Source: Dipteris shenzhenensis (Eukaryota; Polypodiophyta; Polypodiopsida; Gleicheniales). Taken from it: DNA of 64,000 nucleotides. A program made the position numbers and the translations under genes. Below, piece after piece: positions 1-10,660 of this stretch. Each line of letters starts with the position of its first letter. The first letter of the stretch is position 1. A model generated the notes under the pieces. The model was not told the DNA's origin. It made no database searches and saw nothing but the letters and a program-made list of their open reading frames with translations. Location of the stretch: assembly GCA_047967505.1 (NCBI GenBank), contig CM106538.1; one strand, given 5' to 3'.

Positions 1-1300
1 ATACTATCACTAAAAGAGAAGCCCTAGGCACCGACCATCAAGCATTGCTTTATCTAGTGAATCGTCTATGTACAACTGGAAGAATAACCAGATGGCTCCT
101 CTTGCTTCAAGAATTCGATTTCAAAATAGTGGTCCACAAAGGTGCCTAACACTACATTATCGATCACATGTCTCGTGTCAAGTCAAGAAAAGAAGCCACT
201 GGAGTAGAAGATGACTTGCCAAATGCAACACTTTTTCAAATAGATGTTGTTCCAAATTGGTGTGCAAATATCATTGGATACTTAATGGCTGGAAGTCCAC
301 CCCCTAAAATGAAAGCAGGGGACGCCAGAAAACTAATTCTAAAAGCTACACCCTATCAACTCATAGCAGGACAACTATACAAGATGGGCAAGGACTGGGT
401 TTTAAGGAGATGTGTAATGCCACATGAGATCATGCCAATCCTCAGTAAAGTCCATGAAGGCATTGTAGGAGGACACTTCCAAGGGGAAACAACAGCAAGA
501 AAAGTCCTCCTTGTAGGCTACTGATGGCCAACACTTTGGATAGATGCCTATGAATATGTCAACGTACTACTAAACCACAACATAAGGACTTCAATCCCCT
601 AACAACAGTCGTTGCACAAAAGCCATTTGAAAAATGGGGGATTGATTTTGTGGGTCCCACCCATCCAACAACAACCGGAACACATGCATACTACATCATT
701 GTGGCCACAGATTACTTTACCAAATGGGCTAAAGCTAAAGCAATCAAAAAGGCAAATGCCAAAAGCACAATAAGAGAATGTGATCACTTGATTCGGATGC
801 CCCATTAAAATTGTGTCAGATAGAGGCACACATTTTGTCAATGAGGCTATCCAAGAACTCTTGTCTGGCTTTATGGTAATCCATAGAAAAAGCACACCCT
901 ACTAACCCCCAAGGGAATGGACATGCCAAATCCACCAACAAAATATTATGCATTATCCTCACCAAGGTAGTAGAACCAAAGCGTTCTTATTGGACAGAGA
1001 AACTAAATGCAGCCTTATAAGCATACCGAACCACACTCAAGGTTAGTACAAGGAATACACCTTTTTAATTGGTGTACGGCCTCGAAGCTGTGGTGCCATT
1101 GGGATTTGTAAAACCAAGCCTATGCATAGCAGTACAGGAACGCATGGGAGATCATGCATCCTTGAAAGAAAGACTCTATCAATTGGAGAAGCATATAGAG
1201 ACTAGATCAGTCGCCTATCATGCCATGACAACAGAAAAATATAGAAGAAAGGCATGGTTTGACAAAAAACTTAAAGCCAAGACATCAAGGAAGGTGATCT
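1..1300 (+). pseudogene. Ty3/gypsy pol remnant (RNase H end to integrase)
   Basis: This is the decayed 3' part of a Ty3/gypsy polyprotein. Positions 1-160 resemble the end of the RNase H domain. The frame 168-524 carries the linker and the integrase zinc-binding region (HEGIVGGHFQGETT), and its reading stops where a conserved Trp is expected (TAC TGA TGG at 520-528). The integrase core follows in the plus strand at about 600-1060 (KPFEKWGIDFVGP and ATDYFTKWAKA can be read) but is broken by stops and frame changes. The frame 1069-1302 holds the C-terminal integrase part (MVYGLEAVVPLG, then YRRKAWFDKKLKAK). There is no full-length ORF, and the 5' part of the element lies outside the window. The family call is firm and the exact edges are not. 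Confidence 0.85.
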
Positions 1301-1990
1301 AGTTTTGCTATGCAATGCCAAAGTCCACAAGGGCAAACTCAAATATCACCTAACCTCAGCACATGCTCAATAGGTGGAAGAACTTGCGCAAGTACAACTC
1401 CCTTTAATTCAAAGAGAAGAAGAGCTCCAGGATTTCAGGGAAAGCTTGTAGACATACAATAATCTTTGGCAGCACACACTTTCAGCATTGAAAATCTTAC
1501 AAGGGAATGCCAAATATTAAAGGACCAACTTGCCACTGCTACAGAGGCAAGAATTGCTTAAGCATAAGTCTTGGACCAATGGTCCAATACTAGTGAAGTC
1601 ATTCCTCAACAAGCTTAGGGATGCATATACATCCATCTACCATTAGTATAAGGAAAAAATAAATGAGATGCAATCCCAAAAGAAAGACATCTCAAATCTT
1701 GAACTCCAATTGCTAGTGCAAACCAATGAGGCAATGGAAGACACCACAAATGAAGTCCCCCTATAGTGCACGACGATGGTATACCAAGAGCTTGTGGCTG
1801 TTCTACAAGTGGAAGATCACCTAAAAGCATGAGTGCTTATCCAAAGGAAACAACTCCAGCTCAATATCATATCTGCTAATCCAAAAATCAAATGGGAATG
1901 TTCCATAGGGGAAAAAACTTTGCGCAAAATTTGCCAAGACTTGCCTGAAGATGAAAAGCCATCTTCTACTTGTCTACACATGTTGGGTTT
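1300..1990 (+). pseudogene. Stop-ridden coding-like tail behind the gypsy integrase
   Basis: After the integrase the plus strand stays protein-like, interrupted by stops. Readable pieces include VEELAQVQLPLIQREEEL and NELQLLVQ-like Gln/Glu/Leu-rich stretches that suggest a coiled coil. It may be the integrase C-terminus plus an extra ORF carried by the retrotransposon, or an unrelated decayed gene. I do not recognise a family. No single frame is open for long. Confidence 0.3.
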
Positions 1991-4900
1991 ACTACATTTA
2001 GGATAGTTGCTTTCATTGCATATGTATGCCTCATGGGTAGTCCTCCCCTCAGGGTCATTGGTGGTTTGTTGCCATTGCTAAAAAAGCCATCACTATTATC
2101 TACAGGGAATGATATAAAAAACATCCTACCCCAATTACATTTCAGACATTGATCTCATTGCAATTTCTCCTCTACAACAAAAGCTCTACAACAAAAGCCT
2201 TGCCAACCATTTCACAACAATAATGGCTAATATGGATCTAGAAGAATCCTTATTGTACACCACAACAAAAATCCTCAAACCCTCTCCCTTCAAAAACACC
2301 TCCTCTATTTAGGGCCATAGCCAAAGTCCCTAGGAAAGTGTTACATTTAATCTATTAATTTAGTAGGAGGACTTATCAGTTAATGGGCACTAAGTCATAA
2401 ATCCTTTCCATTTTGAAAATTTCGGACAATCATTGATGTTAGGCTACATGTAAGAATGGTGGAGAACATAAATTATTTTAGAAAGATGATGTTATTGGGT
2501 ATATCCTATTTTTTAAATTAAGAGTAGATAAATACTCTAAAATTATCTAGAGCTTCTTTCAATTGTCTAGCCTCTCTCCCTTCTCTTTTCCCTTTAGGAA
2601 AAATACAATTGCCCTTAGTCTGAAGTATGGATAAAGAGGTTGGGCAAGGCCTGCTTTCACATGTGTTGGTGTGAACTTTCCTTTTTGCTTGTACGACATT
2701 ATGAGCACAAGGAGTTATTGTCCTTTGCATTGCCATATATTCCTCTTGCCCAATTCATGCATACAATTTTTAAGCTTAATTCCCTTTCACACCCATGACT
2801 CCATCACTCTCTCAAGAAAATGGCATTTGATTATTTGGCCTTCCAATCTTGATACCTTAGAGGCAGGTATTTGTGACGGTACCAAGGATGGGATTTGTGA
2901 GAGAAGCAGTCATGGATTTGTACCAAAACTTACAAGAAAAAAATGGGAGCATACAAAAATCATACTTGCTACCAACCTACTATCAAATTGAGATAAAAGA
3001 GCCTATGCATGAGGACAAATGTTATAAGAAGAGTCTTATGAGGTGCATAAGAAAACCACCCTTCTTACAAAAATATGATAGAATTATAGACATTATAAAA
3101 TTTTAAGGGCTTATGCTAACATAAAAGACAACACTTTTGGCACACTTGCACACCAATACATGTGCCTCTATGCATATGCAAATCATCTTATAGTTCCTAA
3201 GCTCATGAGTACTACAAACAAGTTGAAATCTGTGCACATGCTTGTACAACTACATTACATGAGAGAAGGACTAAATTTTAACTAGAGCAAGAAATCATTT
3301 CACTAAGAGACTCTAAATATCCAAGGAGAAAATCTTTTAGGTTGTTTATTTTACAATATTTTCACTTCTCTTATGCTAAATTGGAAATTGCTTATTAGTT
3401 CAAACATTAACCTTGGCTATCCAAAGGTAAGATATATCAAATGTTTTTCATGAAACACATGTTTTAGCTCATCATCTGAGGCTCATGCTGGAGCATATAT
3501 GCCTATAGTCCCAACATGACAAAACATGAAGCATTATGAATGAACCACACCTCATTGCAATTGATATCATCATCATTGTGATTGATCACCATCACGTACT
3601 TGTAAGACCACAATGGGATATCACTCCTACTAGTTGAAACACTCTCAATACCATTCTTAGGGTAGGTATTCCTAATTACTACTAGTTAACAATAGAGAAA
3701 TTCCCCCCCCCTAAAAAAATAAAATCTTTGTCCTCAAACTCCTTTTCCCACTAGATAACAACTTCAATTTCCAAATGTATAGCAATATTGTTGTAAGTGT
3801 GACTCGACGATGCAACAACAAATCTATCTATTATGAACCAACACAAGTGTAGACTTATACTGCATCATATTTCAATTGTCATATTATAGTTGCTTCTATG
3901 TGATCCCAATCCATGTGTGTATGATATGCATATTATGGAATGTGGAGCATGCCAATTAAAATTTCTCTAAGCAATAGTATTTTTTATTTGATTAACGTCA
4001 CCAAGCAACATTAATAATCACTTTATAGTTACAATGTGATATGGTAATCTGATAGTTACAATGTGATATGATAATCTGATGCTCAAAGCAATTCTAGGTC
4101 ACAAAAGAGTTAACCAAAGGGCACAGTGCATCAAGAGTCACTGGGAGCTCATGTGCAATTGTGTAAAGTATCTCCACCTCTAATTTTTTCCTTAAGTCTA
4201 TAATGCATGAAAATGGGTGAACATTGATATTGGAAAGGAGTTATTTTGTACTTTGCATCAATATCCTTCTTTGTGATATGAAAGGTTCACAATATCATGG
4301 GGACATATTTGAATGTTCTCAGTGAAGGCTCTTGAAACATGTACTAATTGAACTTGTAGGGGTTTGCAAGTGATCTGTAGTGAGGAAAAATGTGTCATGT
4401 GAATGGAATAGTACACTTGATTAGGAAACTAAGAGAAAAAGATAATATATGAGAGGTATCCATGTAAATGGAATAGTACACTTGATTAGGAACTTGTAGG
4501 GTTTTGCAAGTGATTTGTAGTGAGGAAAAATGTGTCATGTAAATGGAATAGTAGACTTGATTTTAGGAAATTGAGAGAAAAAGATAATATAGGAGAGGTG
4601 TCCATATATGTCACCAAGTATTCAAAATTTCATGCAACAATCTCATGCTCATGGATCAATGTAAAGATGCTTTGTTTTGCTTCATGAAGAATTGTATCAT
4701 TTTGTGTTCTATCTTCTTACTTCCACTAATGAGACTTGTGCAAGGCCATCTACTCTTCAAGATAGCTTAGTTGATTGGTTTAGTTTTTCTTAAGTGCTAG
4801 TTGATGCTCTATATACTTCTTAATAAGAGAAAAGAGGCCAAATACTAGACCATAGAAGATGGATACGTGAGATAAGAGGAGCAGATTAGCTCTCAGACTC

Positions 4901-5100
4901 ATCCTCTTGGGTTGGCAAGGTATTCAAGGATTATGTATATGTAGATCATCTCAACTTCTCTAAGATAGAAATATGGTATATATACATTTTGCTTGGAAGC
5001 AAAGCTAATAATTTCAAAGAAAGGATCAAATAGGAGTTATATGGACTCTATATGAAGGGTGAAAAAGTTTTGGGTACATAGATCAACAAAATAAAATTTT
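1991..5100. other. Gene-poor AT-rich DNA
   Basis: I see no supportable gene here on either strand. The short open frames (for example 2671-2991) lack any recognisable motif. Local duplications occur: a 24-bp unit repeated at about 4025-4080 and the tandem pair described separately at 4350-4605. The stretch probably represents worn transposon sequence. Confidence 0.5.
4350..4605. repeat. Imperfect tandem duplication, offset about 140 bp
   Basis: The block that starts AACTTGTAGGG and runs through TTTGCAAGTGAT and AAAAATGTGTCATGT to AGAGAAAAAGATAATAT occurs at about 4350-4460 and again at about 4490-4600. The two copies differ by scattered substitutions. The shorter ATGGAATAGTACACTTGATTAGG piece occurs once more between them. 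Confidence 0.75.
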
Positions 5101-5140
5101 GTGAGATAATTACAAGAGATCACAACAAAAATACAAGACG

Positions 5141-6840
5141 ATGATGCAATACATGTCAAGATTAAGGGTGATGTGGATTGAAACTTTGATGTTCATTGAA
5201 ACAATATCCCTCCTTTTAAATGAAGAGCATAGTCAAGCAACGAAAGGGATGATGATCACTTTGAGAATGCATATGCAATCAATAAGTTTTAAAGAATATG
5301 TCTCAAGAGTAACATTGTATGCTCATATTACGGCGATCAAGCTAGATATACGATTGAGTGATATAGTATGGAAAATACTTAAAGAAGAAAAGTCATCAAG
5401 TGTTGGATGATACAAGAAAAAAAAAAGTTGTGATAAGAAGCACTACACCGAAAAGTCTATATACATCAATAGTTGTAGCCAGTCATAACCTATACAATTG
5501 ATACAATTGAGTTTGATGATCTAGAACATAAAGTATATGAACTTCACAATTTGATCACGATAAGATGATTACCTCTTGAGAAGGAGAATGAAATGATAGA
5601 AGTCAATCATTGAAGAAAATGAAATAGATGTAGCTGAGGAGCAAATATCCACATGTAAACTTTTAATGACATGTTGCACAATTCAAGTAGAAACCATCAG
5701 TCATATCAGGGAGAATTTTTAAGCCAATCTATGGATGTTGCCACTCCTAGTGCATATCTCGTGGTTAACATGACTAAGAAGCATCTATATCCACCAAAAA
5801 ATTTCCAAAAATGGAAAATTTAAGCTCAAAGATAATGGGACAATAGGGCAAAGTTGCTGTAAAAGAATATGCATGAGAGGAAGGCATACAATTTAATGGT
5901 ACTAGTCATATAGCTAAATAATATGCAATTGCTTATTTATTAGTTGCACTACACATCTGCATTAGATGGATGTCAAATTGAAAAACCTAAACCTACGATT
6001 GTAATAAGAGATGCATATGAAGCATCCACAAGGACTTGTGGAGAAGGGGTGAATAAAGGGAGTTTTCAATATTATAATTAAAAAAATCAACAGCCTATTA
6101 TAACATTATAGTAATAATAATAATTTCTAAAAAAATCAAGGGCTTGTTCTTATAAGATTGAAATCTATTAGCAAAGGTTCATAAGGAGTGGACTTGACTA
6201 TGAGTGTATGTGATGAGAAGAAAAATGCTCCTAGTATCAGACATGAATATTATTGGCAGCAATATCATGATACAATTGGCTGTCGATTTTCAGCAAGAGA
6301 GGATGGCATACTTTTAGTCCAACAAGGTAGATTGATTTCATGTTTAAGCAATTCATGGCATTGGATGCCCTTCCACTTAGCACACCCATGGGATATGCAT
6401 AAGCTTCAAAGATATGCTTTTAAAGATTACACAATATATTGACAAGCAATTGGGAAGCTAATATACTTGATGATAGCACCATATCTCAACACATATTGCT
6501 ATGCATTTGGACTTGTGAGCTTGTCTATTGCGACATCATGTATCCACCATTGGAATAATATGTTAAAAATATACTTAATGACACCAATGTGGCATGACAT
6601 ATATGCCTATGTGATTGGAATTGTGAGACAATTTATTGTCAAGCCATGTGTATCATCATCCAAAAAGGAGCTTGCCATTGTGGCATTGCCTACAATAGAG
6701 GCTAAGTTAGTCTGTGTCTCCATACACCCTAGATTAATCCATTGATTCTCTGAGATATTCACTAAAGCCTTGCCTCATGAGAGTTTGATAAGTTTACATG
6801 GCTTTCATGTCTTTTTGATGATGAGGCTATTGAATGAACA
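5141..6840 (+). pseudogene. Degenerate Ty1/copia remnant (gag piece, RNase H, 3' end)
   Basis: The frame 5141-5410 contains SFKEYVSRVTLYAH followed by DIVWKILKEE, which resembles the copia Gag (UBN2-like) region. After about 1 kb of unreadable DNA the frame 6467-6745 gives SSKKELAIVALPTIEAK, matching the C-terminal copia RNase H signature, and IFTKALPHESL at about 6755-6790 matches the copia polyprotein terminus. Protease, integrase and reverse transcriptase are absent or unreadable. The polypurine tract at 7162-7175 is a candidate 3' end for this element. Confidence 0.6.
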
Positions 6841-7010
6841 AAGCATGCCATTATGGCATTGCCTACAATAGAGGCTTAGTAGGTCTCTCTGTGAAGCCAT
6901 AAGCTAAGTTGGGTCCTAGAATGGTCAATTAATTCTTTGAGAAAGCATGCCATTGTGGATTTGCCTACAATAGAGGTTGATTAGGTCTATGTCACAAGCC
7001 ATAGGCTGAG
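6660..7010 (+). repeat. Three imperfect copies of a ~100-170-bp piece of the copia 3' end
   Basis: The words GCCATTGTGG(C/A)(A/T)TTGCCTACAATAGAGG, followed by a variable AG(T)AGGTCT-type piece and a CCATAGGCT-type piece, recur at about 6671, 6850 and 6946. They duplicate the end of the RNase H coding region locally, probably by slippage or unequal exchange. Confidence 0.6.
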
Positions 7011-7161
7011 ATGGCTCCTAGAGTAGTCCATTCACTCTCCAAGAATAAAGCAATTGACTTATGCACTAAATTCTTGCCTTGTGAGAGGCTTTGATACATT
7101 TACACTACTTTTATGTCTCTTTCATGTTGAGACTATTTAATGACAAGGGGTGAGTAGTCAT

Positions 7162-7175
7162 GGAGGGGAGGGGGG
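7162..7175 (+). promoter_or_regulatory. Polypurine tract
   Basis: This run of G and A lies directly before a TG-starting sequence. That is the position and composition expected of the plus-strand primer of an LTR retrotransposon. Confidence 0.5.
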
Positions 7176-7274
7176 TGATATATGGGTCATTGGTTGGTTT
7201 ACCAACTTCTACACATAGTTGTGCCCTCTCTCCTCATCTCCACTCTTCTCCTCTCCCCTCTTTATATTTTATCA
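7176..7274 (+). repeat. Short LTR-like sequence (99 bp)
   Basis: It starts TGATA and ends TATCA (inverted 5-bp ends, TG...CA). It follows a polypurine tract directly and is followed directly by a primer-binding-site-like word. It therefore behaves as a single short LTR between an upstream copia remnant and a downstream gypsy remnant. No second copy was noticed in the window, so the call rests on these context signals. Confidence 0.4.
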
Positions 7275-7286
7275 TGGTATTAGAGC
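7275..7286 (+). promoter_or_regulatory. Primer-binding-site-like word (initiator Met tRNA)
   Basis: TGGTATTAGAGC differs at one base from TGGTATCAGAGC, the usual plant LTR-retrotransposon primer-binding site complementary to the 3' end of initiator-Met tRNA. It abuts the end of the LTR-like sequence. Confidence 0.55.
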
Positions 7287-7319
7287 TCCCTTGCCTTCAG
7301 CTAAGGTGTTACGATCCTT

Positions 7320-9587
7320 GAGAGAGTGTGATAGTTTAAGAGTGATGGTCGATGATAGTGCAACACATAATTTCTTAAACTACTTGTTAGTTAAGAAATT
7401 AAAATTGCCTGAGAGTCCAAGTGCCCATAAATATGTGGTCTCTTTGGCAAAGGGCAGTGATAAAAAAGTTTGGGACACCATGATATATGGTGTAGAGGTG
7501 GATATTCAAGGCTATCAAGATGCCTTGGATTTCCAAATCATGCATCTCGACCGAACAGATGTAGTGCTTGGTCGAGAGCGGTATAGTCTTGGGCATAGCT
7601 TACAAAGGAGTTATCTTAATAATTCATTATGTTTGAAAAAGAGAGTAGAGTCTTCCAGATTTAAGGAGAACATGATGTGCCTAACTCTCCTCTTATTTGT
7701 TGAACGGAATTGGAACGACTACTACACCAAGAAAAATGCGAGGTATATTTTTGTGGACCTACTTTTATGTGCCCAATGGAATTAATCAGCATATGAGAAG
7801 GAACTATATGCTATATAGTCTATGCTTTTAAAAAGTAGAGGCACTATGTATATGGTGCAAAATTTGAGATCATCTTTGATCAGGAGAGCATTAAGTGGAT
7901 TTGTAAGCAGCCAAAGCTTAAAGGTAGAAAAGCTAGATGGGTTGAGTTAATGCAAGAGTTTGATATACAATTGACATATAGGAAAGGGAAGTTCAATGTG
8001 GTAGCAGACTCTCTTAGCTGAATGCCAATTATTAATGAATTGAGTTTTACTCAATTTCAAAATGATTTCCTAGAGTCCTTAAAGGGGAAATGTGAGTTTG
8101 ATCCTCACTTCTCTGAAATATGGAAAGCAATTAAAAATAGGGATCCAACTAATCGAGAGGCTTTCATTGAGGAGTCGCATGGAAATAGCGATGCACCATA
8201 GGTTGGTGATAAAGGACTCAAGTGGAAAAAATATACTATTGAAGATGGCTACCTGCTCTACAAGGGTAGAGTATGTGTCTCCGATGATAATGACATTAGG
8301 CGCCAAATTCTTTTTGAATGTCATGATAGTCCGAGTGCTGGACACCCGAAAATTCAGAAGACATATGTGCTTCTGAAAAGACAATTCTTTTGGCCTAGAA
8401 TAGGTAAGGACGTCCAAGGTTATGTATTGAAGTGCAAAAAATGCCAGGTAAATAAGGTTGAACGCCTTAAGGTAGGAGGTCTCCTACAACCATTGGAGAT
8501 TCCATCTAGCAAATGGGAAAGCATCTCCATAGATTTCATTGTGGGGTTACCTAGGACATAGAGGGGGCACAACTCTGTGTGGGTAATTGTTGATCGGTTG
8601 ACCAAGATGGCTCATTTTATTCCTATCAGTGAAGATGTTAAAACTCCAGAATTAGCTAGGCTACTTGTGGAGCATATCTATAGATTGTATGGGCTACTAG
8701 CCGGTATTGTTAGTGACCGGGATAGCAAATTTAATAGCCATTTTTGGAGGGCTGTGTTTAAGAGGTTGGAAACTTCATTGAATATGAGCACCGTGGATCA
8801 CCCACAGAGTGATGGTCAAACTGAAAGGGTCAATCAAATCATTGAGGATATGCTTCGAGCATATGTAAGTAAACGGAAAACTAATTGGGAACAGTATTTG
8901 CCCATATTAGAATTTGCCTATAACAGTGCCAAACATTCAGCTACAGGTTTCAATCCATTCATGATGATGTATGGATTTCAACCAAGAGCCCCAATGACAG
9001 TGGGACTCGAAAAAGAGAAGGTTCAAGCGGCCAAAGACTTTCTTGAGGATATGAATCAAACACTTAAGTTAGCTAAAGATAGCATAAGAAGAGCTCAAGA
9101 TAGAGCACGAAGTTATGCAAACCTCCACCATAGAAAGTTGGAGTTTGAAGTAAATAAGAAAGTCTACCTTAAGGTATCTGAATCTTTAGAATCTCTAAAG
9201 ATAGGTAAATGTCCGAAGTTATCTCCTAGGTATTGTGGACCATTCACAATACTTAAGAGGATTGGAGAACTTGCTTACAAATTATCCCTACCTGAGGGAT
9301 GTAGGGTACATCCAGTTTTTCATGTTAGTAGGCTAAACAGAAAATTAGGAGATGATGATAATCTCATTGGAAATGAAGTCCTAGTTGAACTCATTGAACC
9401 TGCATCTTTACCACATGAACCAGAAAGAACTTTAGATAAACAAGAAAAAAGAACGCGACATACTATATGGCAAGAATGTCTGGTTAAGTGGAAAGATAGA
9501 CCTGAAGAGAGTTCAACATGGGAAAGGGTAAGCAGTCTCCAGAGGAGGTTTCCCAAATTTGTTTTCGAGGATGTAAACCATTCTTAA
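7320..9587 (+). pseudogene. Ty3/gypsy chromovirus pol, internally deleted
   Basis: Order in the plus strand: an aspartic-protease-like piece (VDDSATHNF, then DVVLGRERY) in 7219-7785; no reverse transcriptase; RNase H (FEIIFDQESIKW, then YRKGKFNVVADSLS) at 7800-8022, ending in TGA where Arg is usual; an integrase zinc-binding region (CKKCQVNK) in 8367-8561; and the integrase core plus C-terminus in 8577-9587. The two integrase frames are the same frame, separated by a TAG at 8559-8561 in the conserved GLPRT(Q)RG context. The core keeps VDRLTKMAHF, SDRDSKF and DHPQSDGQTERVNQ. The last ~50 residues (CLVKWKDRPEESSTWE) form a chromodomain, which places it among chromoviruses. It is not autonomous, because the reverse transcriptase is missing and stops are present. 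Confidence 0.9.
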
Positions 9588-10660
9588 GGGGAAGGGAATG
9601 TTACGTCAGCGATAATCCCGGGAGTGTGGATATGGTGAAGTGGGAAGTCAGAGGGCTTGACAGTGCAATGGTGGACACGCGAATTAATGCAGAGCATTTA
9701 TTAAGGATGCCAAGAGGGGTTTAAAAGATTAAGGTCCTTTGAAAGGACACTTGGCATAAAAGGGGTCCACATGTCATGCACTGGGTTCAGGGGATATTCT
9801 AGAGTCAGGCTCCACAAAAAGGAAGGAAGGACAAGGAACTCAGGAGAGTTCACGGATGAAGGGAAGGAGGCACTCGACGAATCTTGGTTGGGTGGTGAAT
9901 TGAACTGGAGCCCTCTTTACGGTGATGTTAAACCAAAAATGAAAATCAATCGATTTTTTGTGCTCTATGCGCTCATCACATCACGTGCACATTTTGGTGC
10001 AAGTATCACTCACTTTTGAGCCTCACCCGACAAATCCACTTCCTTCATGCACATCAGCCTCTACATCGATGCATCTGACCTAGCACATAAAAAGAACCAA
10101 AGAAAAAGAAATTATTTACTGTTCTTTTCTTTGATCGACGGTTGGTATAAATCTAGATCAGAGTAGACTAGATCGACATAGAGGAGATGATTTGAATTTC
10201 TCCAAGTTGCCATGCTCAAAATTCCCGACTAGTTCCCACTCAGGGTCAGTCCGCATGCTCACATACGGTTTCACATCATCACATTTCCTGAAACCTGACA
10301 TTCATCAGTTTGATGAGTAGACTTTAGAGTGTTCAGAGGCATTGACCGATTGATCAGTGAGCAAACAGCATAGACCGATTGATCAGTGAGCAAACAGCAC
10401 ATGATTTGATTTCACACACACATGCCATCATTGTAAAGCCTATTCGGCTATTTTTCGGCATTGTGCACATAATTTTGAGCCTTGTAAAGCCTCTTGACTA
10501 TTCTTGGCATCATTTTTCACAAGCCTTGTAATTCAAATCGGATTATATAATATTGCAATTCTACCTTCACCAATAGTTCAGATTTGACTTGCCACAGTTA
10601 GTGTTTTGCAGTTGATTCAAACAATTATTTTCACGACACTTTGAGTACAATTCTTGCACC
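9584..10660 (+). repeat. Probable LTR/leader region between chromovirus and copia
   Basis: A purine tract (AAGGGGAAGGGA) follows the chromovirus stop codon and leads into TGTTACGTCAG at 9599, the expected start of a 3' LTR. The section from about 10,010 to 10,510 shares long imperfect similarity with 35,095-35,950. Shared words are AAAGAAATTATTTA, CGACGGTTGGT, TCTCCAAGTTGCCA, CATGCTCAAA, ACTAGTTCC and CTTGTAAAGCCT. The copia Gag frame begins at 10,661, so part of this stretch may be the copia 5' LTR and leader. The exact LTR ends could not be fixed. A direct repeat (GACCGATTGATCAGTGAGCAAACAGCA) lies at about 10,345-10,400. Confidence 0.5.
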
